DNA of 64,000 bases from Heterodera schachtii (lineage: Eukaryota > Nematoda > Chromadorea > Rhabditida > Heteroderidae): positions 534,104-598,103 of the forward strand of contig SIJG01000002.1 in the NCBI GenBank assembly GCA_023374025.1, in the 5' to 3' direction. Of this stretch, positions 36,655 through 47,848 are shown piece after piece. Every line of letters begins with the position of its first letter. Position 1 is the stretch's first letter. The notes under the pieces are model-generated. The model searched no databases, was not told where the DNA came from, and saw nothing but the letters and a program-made list of their open reading frames with translations. A program made the translations under genes and the position numbers.

Positions 36655-36898
36655 AAATTTCAAAATGTTTTTGGAAAAAAGGCGACAATAAATTGAGTGA
36701 TTTCTCGCCTTCTTGGGAGATGAATTTACTAAATGAGGAGGAAATGAATTATGAAGAAAATTAAGATGAGAAAATTGAAATGTTCCGCTCAGAATTTGAC
36801 GAAGAAATGAAAAAAATTTGTGAAAATGCCAAAAGAAATGCAGCGGAAGAAGTAAAATCATTCAAAGAAGAAGAAATTCTCTTGCATTTTACATTATG
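36655..36898 (+). pseudogene. Broken coding-like frame, unknown family
   Basis: Plus-strand frame with protein-like composition (KLSDFSPSWEMNLLNEEE, then an in-frame TAA, then FRSEFDEEMKKICENAKRN, AAEEVKSFKEEE). Acidic and lysine-rich, probably helical. The TAA near 36,765 splits it; no splice sites rescue it convincingly. Family not recognised. Confidence 0.35.
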
Positions 36899-37518
36899 AA
36901 AGAAGAATATAATAGAAAATTTGATGTATTGAATTCGTCGCCTTTTTCATAAAAAAAATCTGTGTTTTTCTCTGCAAAATATTCGCTATTCTTAGGTTTA
37001 ATTTTGTTGTATTAGATTTATTTTTCGAATTTTAGTTGATAAATTTTGCTGTAATTTAATATTTTTCAATGAATTATTGTCCAAAAAAAATTTTTCTTTT
37101 TATTCTATATCATGATGAATTTACGTCCCCGTTCCCCCTTTAAAATCCAAAATTTCGGCAAAATTTTCATTATTTTTTTACATTTTTGAGAATTTTTGAA
37201 ATTTATAGAAATTTCTTGTGAAAAAAAAGTTTTTTTTTGAAAAGGTACCCCTAAAAATACCAAAAATTAGTTTTTAAAATGTTAAAATGTGATTATAAAC
37301 CTATTTAGGTCATTTTTATGCCATTTTGTGCCTTTTTAACGCTGTACGAAGAATTTTTTTCAAAAATTAACCATTAAAAATTAGGTAAAGAAAAACAATA
37401 AAATTTCAATGATACATAAAATGGTGTTGGTTCGTTTAATAAAACAGCCAAATGGGCGAATCATAAATCCGTCAGAACATGAAAAAATAATTTCCTTTAT
37501 TAAAATAATTTAATATTA

Positions 37519-37768
37519 ATGGTGGCAATGCATGTTATCCGAGATGCTATCAAATATGTGCCAAAAGACAGTGTAAATTAACCCTTTTTAAATATTTAAA
37601 TAGCCATTTAATGAAATGAATGCTGCATTTTGACGGTGGGCATTTGAACTAATTATAGAGCCAAAAAAAATAATTATTATTTTTATTTATATGAAACTTA
37701 TTCTAAAAATTTCTCCTTTGTAGGTTGCAAAAAATATTGTGGAACTTCTCTGTGAGACTCTTGTTTGA
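37519..37768 (+). pseudogene. Tiny two-exon frame, possibly a dynein light chain N-terminal remnant
   Basis: Exon 37519-37572 reads MVAMHVIRDAIKYVPKDS before GTAAAT; exon 37724-37768, after TTGTAG, reads VAKNIVELLCETLV-stop in phase. The alternation of charged and aliphatic residues resembles the N-terminal helices of dynein light chains, but the diagnostic WHC and FGSYVTH motifs are absent. At 32 residues it is most likely a truncated copy. The family call is an inference from pattern memory only. Confidence 0.3.
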
Positions 37769-38399
37769 TAGCTTCTATTTCAGGCTATTATGTATATAGT
37801 GCTTTAATGTGTTCAACTTAATAAAATAATTTTTTATCAAGGAAAATAGAATATTTTATCATTTTTAATTAAATTTGATTACTATTAATAAAATTATTAA
37901 TTTGTTTCTTAATTATCATTGAATAATTGTTTTCAATAAATAATTAATTTAAAAATTAATTACTACATATAATTATAAGAAGTGAATATTTTCTTTACGG
38001 TTAAAAACATTGTCATTTTTTATAAACATTAATTTTTTTTTAAATCAGAATTTAATTTATTTAAACAGTCTTGAATAAATCTTTCTTGCCCTGCTGGTGG
38101 CTTTTTGGGTTGGTTCGTCTCTATTAATTTGATAAATGTTTTAAAAAATTTTTATTAATTTTATTCTTTAATGAATTTAACTAATTATTTTTTCGGTGAT
38201 TAAAAAAACAAAAAAAAAAACAATTAAATAATGTTTTCTTTTTTTCATAAAATTATAATGACATTTCCCGTTTGTACAATTAATTAAAATTGAGTTTTTA
38301 ATTTAATAAAAAATTTGATGATTACCAACAAAAAGCTATCAAAAGTTATTTGAACAATTTAACAGCGAGATACCCAAACAACTGCCGACGTTGAAGCCA

Positions 38400-38773
38400 A
38401 TATTTGACTTATTTAGGATTTTTCTTCAACTATTCCCATTAAATGGCATTTTTGGTGGCTCCAATCCCAAAGTTTTGAAGAAATGTGTAGCTAATGCCTG
38501 ATTAGATAAATTTCCGCGATTGCCAACAAACACAATCCCGTGCTGAGTCGATTTGTTCAAATTTAAAAAAAGCAATTGTGCAAAAGACATTTTTTATTTC
38601 ATTATTTTTTTCAGAATGAAAATAAAAATTATTATTTTTTTGTTTATTTACCTTCCAATTTGTTGCGACTTTTCGTCCACAATTGGCTCCGGCTGTTTGC
38701 AGATCAGAAATGGTACGTAGAACATTTTTGAGCGCAACAGCACACCGGACACCGTCTGAAGCATTGGAAGCCT
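38400..38773 (-). CDS. Unrecognised minus-strand exon pair
   Basis: 38649-38773 reads LPMLQTVSGVLLRSKMFYVP, FLICKQPEPIVDEKSQQ, then GTAAAT donor. About 38428-38589 reads MSFAQLLFLNLNKSTQHG, IVFVGNRGNLSNQALATHFF, LEPPKMPFNGNS-stop. Composition is protein-like and clearly differs from the A/T-rich flanks. No AG acceptor lies between the two, so they may be separate or a broken gene. I do not recognise the family. Confidence 0.3.
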
Positions 38774-38779
38774 TAAAAA

Positions 38780-40473
38780 AAATAAAAATTAAATAAAAAA
38801 GAATAATAAAATTAGAAAATTAATAAATATTATTGGTAAGATGGAAGAATAGTTTAAGAAAGGAGCTATCACGGAAAACTTGCAAATGAAATATCAAACA
38901 CAACATAATTTTGGTTATCCTATCTCATTCGAAATTTGCTTATCATAATGAGGCTAATTTAATTGGAGAAATGAAAATTGCAAAAATTTGAAATAAAAAT
39001 GTTGGGGAAGGCGTAGAAAACAGAAAAAGGCGTAGAAAACAGAAAACATTTTTTTCTATTTCTTGTCACTATTTATGTTTTATGTTTTTTTTTAAATTAT
39101 TTGAAGCCTTATTTTTGTTAAAGATGAATTAAAACATTTTATTATTGAAAAAAAATTCAGTTAAAAATCTTTTATTTTTATAAATACTTTTTTAATAGAA
39201 AAATAATTAAATTACAGCAAAATTTATCAACTAAAATTCTAAAATAAATTTAATACAATAAAATTAAACCTAAGAATAGCGAATATTTTGCAGAGAAAAA
39301 CACAGATTTTTTTATGAAAAAGGCGCACCGTCTAACCTGTCTGTCTGTCTACGCGTGGCAGCGGCGGTGGAAGGGAACTTTATTGTGTTTACATACTGAT
39401 CAGAATCCCATTATTTGAATTGATTCTGATACGTAACATTAATTTTTAAATGAGTTTTTTGTAATTGTTGTTTTTTAAGTGAGGCTAAATGATAAATGAA
39501 TATAAAAGAATTTGCTTATTTTTTCTATTTTATATAAAAAGAATGTAATTTAGTGTTAAATAATTCATTGTTATTTATGTAAAAAAAAATTTATAAACAC
39601 ATGAGAAACAAAAAATGCTATAAATTTAATGATGTCTCAGAATCCCCAATCACACAGGGATTCAGAGTTCTCAACGATGTCATAAGTTAAACTGATTGCA
39701 TATTCGTGATCAGCGTCCTAAATTGGCCCTATAGACATGTTTTTTGAAGATTTTTGATGAAAAATTTTTTCACTCAAAAATCCTGGTACCCCCTTTGGTC
39801 CCGAATCCAAAAATTGCTTTTATTTTTGTTTTTTTTAAATGTGATAAAAATGTAAAATTAAATTTATATAATAGAGCAAAAAATTGTTAATTTTTGTAAT
39901 ATTTTACTTTTACCGAATGACTTTCAGAACCGATTTCTGAATTTTTTTCCGAAAAATCGAAAATTTCCAGAATTTCTGGAATAACTTTTTTTTGTTTGGA
40001 AGATAAAAATCCCAAATAAAATGCATAAAATTCTCTCAATTTTTCTTTATTTTTTTTTATTTCATTAGAATTGACCCACACTGCAATTAGTTATAAATTT
40101 TCAAAATTTAATTAATTAAAAAATAGTATACACATCCTCTCAGAATTCCCTATCACATGGGGATTCTGAGGCCATAACGATGTCATAACTGAAACCTGAT
40201 TTTTCTCAATTCCCGAGTCGAGAAATTTCTTTGGGTTTTTGGGGTCTCGGTTCTCGTATCGTTTCTCGGGATCATTTGCCGGTCTTGGTTCTCGGTAAAA
40301 ATCATTTCTCGCACATCCCTAGTTTTTACACATCCGATTTATTTACATAGATTTGAGAAGTTTTTCTTCATAAAATGCATTTGATCACTGATTTGAATTA
40401 TCATCGGTCGGTCCTTCTTAATTAATTCATTTCTTCTGCGGCTGATCACTGTTTTTGTTGTTTTGTCCGTCAC
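38780..40473. other. Gene-free spacer with direct and inverted repeats
   Basis: Contains two diverged copies of a CTCAGAAT-CCC-ATCACA-GGGATTC segment at about 39,635 and 40,137, a TCTCGGTTCTCG-rich inverted segment at about 40,200-40,320, and a GTCTGTCTGTCTACGCG-GCAGCGGCGG patch at about 39,335-39,375 whose complement occurs near 52,740. No gene supported. Confidence 0.45.
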
Positions 40474-41811
40474 TCATTTGTCAGCAGAAGACGCCCCTTT
40501 TGTGATGCTTTGTCCGGCTTCTTCTTCTTCCACTTCTTCCGGTGGCGGAGACAATGGCCTTAATTAGGCGCAATTTGAATTATTAAACAAAATTAAATGC
40601 TTTTTTTAATTGCTCACCCGATGCAATTAGTGCCACTAAAAAGACAAAAGAACACATTGTTATAATTTTCATCTTTCTTCTGCTGCTGAACCGCCGCGGT
40701 CTCCCCAATAATTTTGCATCGTTTCATTATCCAATTCTTCAAGTCATTTTCGTTTTCTTTGGCCAATGTCAGCTTTTCCTTTGTCCATTCGTTCACCAAT
40801 TCAAACGGCACCATTTGCATTGACGGCGCATAAACAGTAAAATGAATTTCGTAATTGACCGAAGAAATGGCATTGGCACGGAGAAAATGCTAAACAATTT
40901 GGTTGGAAAACAAAAATCAGTGATTTGTCGAGATTATGGCCACACCTCCTTGAAATTGTTGACCCAATCGATGTCCGTTTGTTCGTTGTAATCTTCGCAA
41001 CCCAATCGCTTGGGTTGGCCATCTTTTCTCGGAGAGTGCAACCATTTGGACAATGCTTGGCCAGCAGAAATTGTTCCATTTGGCACATCAAAATCAACAC
41101 CAAACGATTCGGGCAACAGATCATGTGAATCGATTGAAACCAACTGGTTGAGATCAGTGAGAATTGTCGACGAAGTGCGAAGACGCAAATTGTCCAAATG
41201 ATCACGACGGGAAAAGCCCAAATGGTGAATGTTTGTCGAAAAAATTGGCCAAATTTCATAAACAAAAACATCCCAAATCGGCTGCCGGTCATCCGTGGTG
41301 TGTGGTGAAGAAGGAATCAACAAATGTAAATCGGTGCCCCTTCTGTCCCAAAATTGATGATTTAAACGAAGAAAAGCGATGACGGAGTGATCGATGTAAC
41401 TGTGAAAATGGAATGAATGCTTTTTTTGTGAGAGCTCTGATTTGAAATTACTCAATCAGAAAGAATTTAAAACGGATTTTGCTGGGCAACGGACGGTCGT
41501 CGGGCAACGGAAATTCCACAATTTTGTCATCGAACAATACAGTCAGCTTCGGTTTTGTTTCAATAATGCGCTTGCAAATTGCGATTTGTCTCCAAATTGT
41601 CAATTCGCTTTTGCCATCGAAATGTTTGTCCACCAACGCATTGAAACGTGGCGAAAGCAATGCCAATTTGAGTCCGAGTTGGTCATGGTCAAAACAGGGC
41701 AAAATGTCCATCCAAACGTCGTTGCAAATCCAACTGAAATTATGGGAAAACAGTTTAGTTAAATAAATGACTAATTTGTGTGACTTTGAAAATTAATTAC
41801 CGTCGGTTCAT
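40474..41811 (-). CDS. F-box-like protein, heteroderid-type family (367 aa)
   Basis: Five minus-strand exons: 41801-41811, 41452-41733, 40946-41399, 40618-40889, 40474-40558; sum 1104 bases, all in phase. N-terminus MNRR-WICNDVWMDILPCFD, then LGLKLALLSPRFNALVDKHF (F-box-like region), a middle section with repeating hydrophobic units (SVIAFLRL, WPIFSTNIHHLGFS, STILTDLNQL), AGQALSKWLHSPRKDGQPKR, and a C-terminal domain MVPFELVNEWTKEKLTLA ... KIIGE. F-box proteins are SCF ubiquitin-ligase receptors; that function is inferred. It is almost colinear with the plus-strand gene at 53,181-54,521 (exons 11/282/454/272/85 versus 11/285/442/272/82). No disablement found. Confidence 0.8.
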
Positions 41812-43039
41812 TTTTGTAGCAATTAGCACAATTTGCCTTTTTGGAATGATGTCACTCAAATATATAGCAGAATAATTAATTGCGTTAGAAATGTTTTTCT
41901 TTAATAATGAGAAGCAAGGCGAAAAACAAACATTTTTATAGTCATGAAAATGGAATTGATGAATGAATGTTTGTACATATCGTTTCCAGCAGGAGTTGTT
42001 GAATTTATTTCGCCCAACAAAATCATCACTAGGGATGCAATTTATAGTTTTTTCACTATTTTTTTCCTGAGCTCCCCGTGGTCTGAAATGCATGAAAAAC
42101 TGTTTTTTTTCGACTGTTGTTAAGCTACTTTTCGAGTTATTAGCAACTATTTTCTAGTTTTTTATTTTTAGCAACTAAAAAACTATATAATTTAAAAAAA
42201 AAAACTATTTTCAACTGCAAAATTGCCAAAAATTTTGCCTAGGTTCAAAAAAGTTACGGACAAAAAACTTTAAAAAAATTGGTTTTCTAAACATTTCTGG
42301 CCATAACTTTTTTGAACCTGGGCAAAATTTTTTGAAACTTTGCAGGCTAATAGTGGACATTTAGGGCTTTCGAATGATATCAACAATGTTAGATTTGGAC
42401 GACAAAGAAAAAAGTTTTAGTCCAAAAACTGGGCTGGCGCCGAAACGACCGGCGCCGAAACGACCTAGTCCCGAAATAAACACCCCCTAAGAATCCACTT
42501 TCTATTTCGATTTTGTTCTTCTCTTCTCTCACATGCCTAATTTACAGCATTGAGAAATCAAACCGACCTAAATTTTGAAAAGAAAGTAACTGACACCTAA
42601 ACAAAATGAAATGAATGAATGGTCATTTATTTTAGAGTTGAGCGGGACCGGGACCTGAACACGGACAACTGAGTACCGAGGTCCCGGTTTTGACCGGGAC
42701 CGGAACTAGTCCCGGTTTTCCCCGGTTTTCCCAGCCAAAAATTCCCGGTTTTTCAACCCGAAAAGGTCCCGGTCTCGGGTTTGCCCAAAATTCCCGGTCC
42801 CGCTCAACTAATTTTTTTTATTTGTCTTTTTATTTCCCTGTCATTTATTCAACAACAACAAATTCTTTTGAGAGGAGAAATTCATACATTCTATATAGAA
42901 AAACCATTGTTATACATCCGATTTATTTGCCGAAATTAAGAGTTTTTCTTCATAAAATGCATTTGATCACTGATTTGAATTATGATTGGTCGGTCATTCT
43001 TAATTAATTCATTTCTTCTGCAGCTCATCATTGTGTTTT
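41812..43039. other. Spacer with foldback and MITE
   Basis: Upstream of the minus-strand F-box-like gene. It holds a foldback-type segment at about 42,230-42,480 (TTACGGACAAAAAACTT ... GCTTTCGAATGATATC ... GGCGCCGAAACGACC repeats) and a MITE at 42,633-42,810. From about 42,905 the sequence repeats the 3' flank of the F-box-like gene at 40.33-40.45 kb. Confidence 0.55.
42633..42810. mobile_element. hAT-type MITE, 178 bp
   Basis: Starts TAGAGTTGAGCGGGACCGGG, ends CCCGGTCCCGCTCAACTA, flanks ATTTATTT and ATTTTTTT (7 of 8). Same GGGACCGG family as 30,202-31,203. Confidence 0.75.
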
Positions 43040-43245
43040 TGTTGTTTTGTCCGTCACTCATTTTGCCCTTTTGTGATGCTTTGTCCGGCTTCTTCTTCTT
43101 CCACTTCTTCCGGTGGCGGAGACAATGGCCTAAATTAGGCGAAATTTTAATTATTAAACAAAATCAAATGCATTTTTTAATTGCTCACCCAATGCAATTA
43201 TTGGCATTAAAAAGATAAAATAACACATAGTTACAATTGTCTTTG
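43040..43245 (-). pseudogene. 3' fragment of an F-box-like gene
   Basis: Matches the last exon and the end of the preceding exon of the 40.5-kb gene (PLSPPPEEVEEEEAG-type tail, intron with the same GTGAGC donor), in the same minus orientation. It stops abruptly near 43,245, where sequence homologous to exon 2 of another F-box-like gene on the plus strand begins. It is a truncated duplicate. Confidence 0.65.
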
Positions 43246-43976
43246 GCATTTCAATGATCAGCCACCGTTTTGACTTTTACGTCAACGAACACTTCAAAAC
43301 CCGCAAATGGGCATTGGCATTTATTCGAATTCGACGCAAAATAGGAGAGAGTGGCACAAATCAAATGGAAATTGTCAATTACCATTTTAAACCATTGCCA
43401 ATTCCGCAAATTCAAATGCCACTCAAAGTCAGCGGATTCAAATGGATCTTCATCCAGTGAATTGGCGATTATTCAAAAGTGTAGACAACATTCATCATTT
43501 TCAGTTTCATCGACCAAAATGTCATCGCTTTTCTTCACCGTTTTTGCCAGCTTTTCGCCTCTTATCCAATCAATTTGACCATCAATACGAACAGTGACCG
43601 CATTTTTAATCGGGAAAAACCCGGGACTTTTCCCGGTTCAAGTCAAAACCAGCACTTGGGTACTCAGAAGTAGTGTTTTGGTCCCGATCCCGACCAACCC
43701 TATTCGAAAGCACTAAGTCTAAAGAAGATACTATGAAAAATTCTAATATCCATTGATACTAAGTTCGTTAGATATGTATGATCGACAAAGAAAAAAGTTA
43801 CAATCAAAAGACTGAGGCTGGTGCCAAAACGTCGGTGCCAAAACGACCTAATCCCCCATTTGGGACACTAAAACAATGAACAGTATAAGGCTAAGTGTTA
43901 TTTATCGTTTTATAGATTTTTGGGTATTAGGTAATTGGTTTTTTAACTGAGACGCAGTTGGCCCTTTTACTACTAA

Positions 43977-44375
43977 GACGCAGTTGGCCAGACGCAGTTG
44001 GCGAGACGCAGTTGGCGAGACGCAGTTGGCGAGACGCAGTTGGCGAGACGCAGTTGGCGAGGCGCAGTTGGCCAGACGCAGTTGGCCAGACGCAGTTGGC
44101 GAGACGCAGTTGGCGAGACGCAGTTGGCGAGACGCAGTTGGCCAGACGCAGTTGGCGAGACGCAGTTGGCGAGACGCAGTTGGCGAGACGCAGTTGGCCA
44201 GACGCAGTTGGCCAGACGCAGTTGGCGAGACGCAGTTGGCGAGACGCAGTTGGCGAGACGCAGTTGGCCAGACGCAGTTGGCGAGACGCAGTTGGCGAGA
44301 CGCAGTTGGCGAGACGCAGTTGGCCAGACGCAGTTGGCGAGACGCAGTTGGCGAGACGCAGTTGGCGAGACGGAG
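43977..44375. repeat. 14-bp minisatellite (GAGACGCAGTTGGC), about 28 units
   Basis: Units GAGACGCAGTTGGC and GCCAGACGCAGTTG alternate almost without error. The left flank (CTGAGACGCAGTTGGCCC, then CTAAGACGCAGTTGGCC) matches the end of the foldback element at 57.4-58.1 kb, with C for G at one position. The long frames on both strands are repeat artefacts. Confidence 0.95.
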
Positions 44376-44509
44376 TTGACCCCTATCGCCAGAAATTTCC
44401 ATCATTTGCGACAATTCGTCCCGTCTCCATCGCTTCTGCGTTGTCAATAATGCCTATTATGATGGTTTCAGCAATGGTAAAGATTATTAGTGACGAAAAT
44501 TTTTTAAAA

Positions 44510-46135
44510 TAAGTTTTGAGAAAATTATTTTCAGGGCTCATCCGAGGCCCTTAGTACGAATCTGGCCTTTATCAGGCTCAATTTCGAACCCCGAACCCGG
44601 ATTCGAACATTTTGAAAATTTAAAATTCTCAATTTTTTTTACAAATATTGCTTGTTGAATGCAGCCAATGTCTTAATTTTTTTCGATTGTTCGAGTCCGG
44701 GTTCGGATTCGAAATTGAGCCTAATAAGGCTAGATTCGTAATAAGCGCCTCGGAACGTGGTGCGACTTTTGGGGATTTGCAACTTGGGGACCCGACATTT
44801 GGGGACCCGACTTTTGGGGACCCGACACTTAGGGAACCCGACATTTGGGGATCCCGACATTTGGGGACCCGACTTTTGGGGACCCGACACTTAGGGAACC
44901 CGACATTTGGGGACCGACATTGGGACCGAACGACATTTGAGCAAAAGGCATTTAGGGAAACCACCGAAATTTGGCAACCCGACATTTAGGGACCCGACAT
45001 TTGGGGATTTTAATAAAACAAAAAAAAATTATTTAAAAATTTAATTTTAAGCCCAAAATTAGACAAAATTACGTCTGCTTTAGCCAGAGTTAATTCCATT
45101 GCAAGAAAAAATTAAATAATATTTTAAAAATTAACTCTGTTTCCGGACTCACCGCGAGGAGGTAGCAGAATTTTGAGCCCATACTAACCACAAACAATAG
45201 ACAAGTCACAATACAATTTTTAAGTACAGTACACCCTTTTTCAACTTTTCTTTAAAGTGCCTTTACCAAGGGCCAACGGGATGTGAAAACAGAATTAATC
45301 ACCATTTGGGTCGTCCCAATTCTCAAAATAATTGCGCATAAGTTTGTATTGCAAAGATCTGAGATGAGCAAGAATCTCATCATCGTTTGGGTTCTCAATG
45401 GCATCAAAGCCTTCAGCCAAATTTCTGATAGCCAAATCATTTTCTTGGTATGTTTTCTTCCGTTCTCGAATTCTTATTACTTGAGTTGGGTCCAACTCAT
45501 AATGCCGCAGCTTATCGGCTGCGATTCGCTCTTCTTGCTTCAGAACAGTGATAACTCTGATAATTAAAAGATATTAAGCTGATTAAACGCGATTTTCACT
45601 TTGATAATGGCGGACACTGGTGATTTGTCTATTGTTTGTGGTTAGTATGGGCTCAAAATTCTGCTACCTCCTCGCGGTGAGTCCGGAAACAGAGTTAATT
45701 TTTAAAATATTATTTAATTTTTTCTTGCAATGGAATTAACTCTGGCTAAAGCAGACGTAATTTTGTCTAATTTTGGGCTTAAAATTAAATTTTTAAATAA
45801 TTTTTTTTTGTTTTATTAAAATCCCCAAATGTCGGGTCCCTAAATGTCGGGTTGCCAAATTTCGGTGGTTTCCCTAAATGCCTTTTGCTCAAATGTCGTT
45901 CGGTCCCCAAATGTCGGGTCCCCAAATGTCGGGTTCCCTAAGTGTCGGGTCCCCAAAAGTCGGGTCCCCAAATGTCGGGATCCCCAAATGTCGGGTTCCC
46001 TAAGTGTCGGGTCCCCAAAAGTCGGGTCCCCAAATGTCGGGATCCCCAAAAGTCGGGTCCCCAAATGTCGGGTCCCCAAGTTGCAAATCCCCAAAAGTCG
46101 GGTAGCCCCTCGGAATACCCCTGAAAATGATTTTC
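44510..46135. mobile_element. Large foldback element with about 470-bp arms and an internal ORF
   Basis: The left arm (about 44,757-45,212) and right arm (about 45,618-46,110) are inverted copies. The outer parts are CCCGACATTTGGGG repeats; the inner parts include GGACTCACCGCGAGGAGG and its complement. The inverted repeat extends outward to GAAAATTATTTTCAGGG (about 44,518) and CCCTGAAAATGATTTTC (about 46,120). A smaller palindromic element (about 44,533-44,755) interrupts the left arm near its tip. The 405-bp spacer carries a minus-strand coding frame. No transposase or clear target duplication found. Confidence 0.8.
45295..45560 (-). CDS. Coding-like frame between the foldback arms (about 86 codons)
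   Basis: Minus-strand frame VITVLKQEERIAADKLRHYE, LDPTQVIRIRERKKTYQ, NLAEGFDAIENPNDDEIL, HLRSLQYKLMRNYFENW, DDPNGD-stop. A TTATCAG acceptor precedes it, so it may be a terminal exon; alternatively ATG at 45,495 gives 66 residues. Composition (charged, helical, mixed codons) is unlike the surrounding repeats. The family is not recognised. Its position exactly in the spacer of a foldback element suggests a captured host exon or an element-encoded protein. Confidence 0.45.
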
Positions 46136-46635
46136 TGAAAAACATATTTAAAATTGCCGATGGTTTCTTCACCGAATTTCCGGCCAATGATAGTGCCGCG
46201 GCATCGGATGGACAGACGGTGGCAAAATGGCTTTTCACTCTACTTCAAAACGGTGTGCCAAAGTTGTTCAAATTCGAGTTTCATCATTTCTATTTGGTTT
46301 CCGCCGCCTTTTGCTGACTCCGTTTTGCTCTTCGATCTGACCAACGAATTGACTCATGAGCAATTGGCATTTAAAAGAACTAACAATAGCGATCGTTTTC
46401 TGTTCGTCCGTTGTCCAATTGCGTGAGACGAAAGCAAATGGACAAAATGGGAAGAAGAAGCGATTGGCTGGCAAATTTGTAATCAGCGGAATCAAATTGG
46501 CATTCACATTTATAATGAGGACAAAATTAGCGACGGGTAAGCGAATGCTTTTTCAAAAAATCAAATTTATTTGCGTTTTTAATTTTTAGGCTTCTTGACA
46601 CAACTCCCGGCCCAAGTGATCAACAGCAGAAGTGA

Positions 46636-47739
46636 ATGAATGATTTGCTGAGAAGTGATCGATCAATTTGAATTGCGGTGTTGGATAATTTCCCTTTTGT
46701 TTTGCAATTTTTTTTTCTGATAAAAACCATGAAAAAAAGCTCAAAATGGCCAAATTGGACCAAAATATGGACTAAAAACTGATAAAATATATGTTTTAAA
46801 CCATCAAAAATTCCTAAAAAGGTTTATATATTCAATATTTGCTTAAATCTAAAAAATTTGATAAACAACCAAAAAATTGATTTAAAAACTTAAAAAGAAA
46901 ATTTTTATTGTCGTCCATATTATAAAAAATATTTCCAAGTTTGCCAAAATTTCGAAAAAAATTCTCATTTAAAAAAAGAAAAGTTCGCAAAAAATTGCGA
47001 AAATACTTATTAAAAATGCCAAAATGACCGACGAAAACTCAAAATTTTGTATTTTTGGGGCTGTAATTTTTTAAAATTTTCCAAAAAGTCTATCTTTAGG
47101 GGTGTATTTTTCGCTTTTTTTGCATTTTTCTTAGTGAAAATTTGCCAAAAATGGCAAAAATGTGGACTAAAAACACAAAAATGGCTAAATATGGATTTAT
47201 TCCTGAAAACCCCCAAAATATGGATTTATATGGACTAAAAACCTTCACCATCAAAAAAATTTAACGTAGAAAGGCTATTTTTGAGCCTCTTTGTTCATAG
47301 CATATGCGCAGAAAAAATAGCCACTTTTCATATAGTGCCCAAATTCGGCTCAAAAAAATAATTATGTTCCTTCGGGCATAAAACTAATTTCACAATAAAG
47401 TCTTACGAGCAGTGAATTAAAAAAAACCGTGGAAATGGAAAACTATAAACACACTTTTCAGGCTCCCTGATGTTTCGGCACTAATAAATGGTTTCTTAAA
47501 TGGTAATTAAAACCCATTTATTGGAGACAAAATGACCACCGACTTTATCATTAGGTCAAAAGAATGAGCCTGGAATTTCAGGAAATCGCTTAATTTATCC
47601 TAAGGGCATATATACACATATAATACAATTTGTGATCACTGCAACAAAACAACAATTTTATATACATCAGATGGGCTCAAATTCATTATCCAAACTCCAC
47701 ATCAATTAAATAGATCATTTCTCAACAAATCGTTTTCAG
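46636..47739. other. Gene-free spacer with repeat family
   Basis: A/T-rich. About 46,735-47,245 is a repeat built from AATATGGACTAAAAAC and TGGCCAAA words. Its short frames are not supported. The rest shows nothing recognisable. Confidence 0.45.
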
Positions 47740-47848
47740 TCATTTCTGTTGCTGATCACTTGCGTCGATCATTGCATCAAGGGCCTAAAAAATCGAAAAG
47801 CAATAAATTTGGATATTTGAAGAAGCATTATTCATTCACTGACCCATC

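Larger units (their letters stand above)
35671..37518. other. Spacer downstream of the channel gene
   Basis: No intact gene. It contains a short hAT-type MITE (36,258-36,359), a broken coding-like frame (36,655-36,898), and A/T-rich sequence with repeat words resembling those at 17.4-17.9 kb. The 3' end of the channel gene should be processed within the first few hundred bases. Confidence 0.45.
43246..46635 (+). pseudogene. F-box-like pseudogene split by several insertions
   Basis: Homologous to the 49,772-51,267 gene but in pieces: 43,254-43,460 (MISHRFDFYVNEHFKTRKW, PIPQIQMPLKVSGF), 43,503-43,612 (FIDQNVIAFLHRF), 44,400-44,475 (SLR..NAYYDGF-type DNA), 46,158-46,310 (DGFFTEFPANDSAAASDGQ, VAKWLF), 46,335-46,535 (FDLTNELTHEQLAFKR, RCPIA-stop-DES), and a last exon at about 46,590-46,635 (LLDTTPGPSDQQQK-stop). 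The gaps are filled by a MITE fragment (43,615-43,700), a foldback-derived 14-bp minisatellite (43,977-44,375) and a large foldback element (44,510-46,135). It also lacks exon 1 and has an in-frame TGA where relatives have Arg. It cannot be functional. Confidence 0.8.

Noticed and set aside
43902..44512. Open frames of 130-184 codons on both strands
   Set aside because: All are translations of the 14-bp minisatellite; opposite strands open equally.
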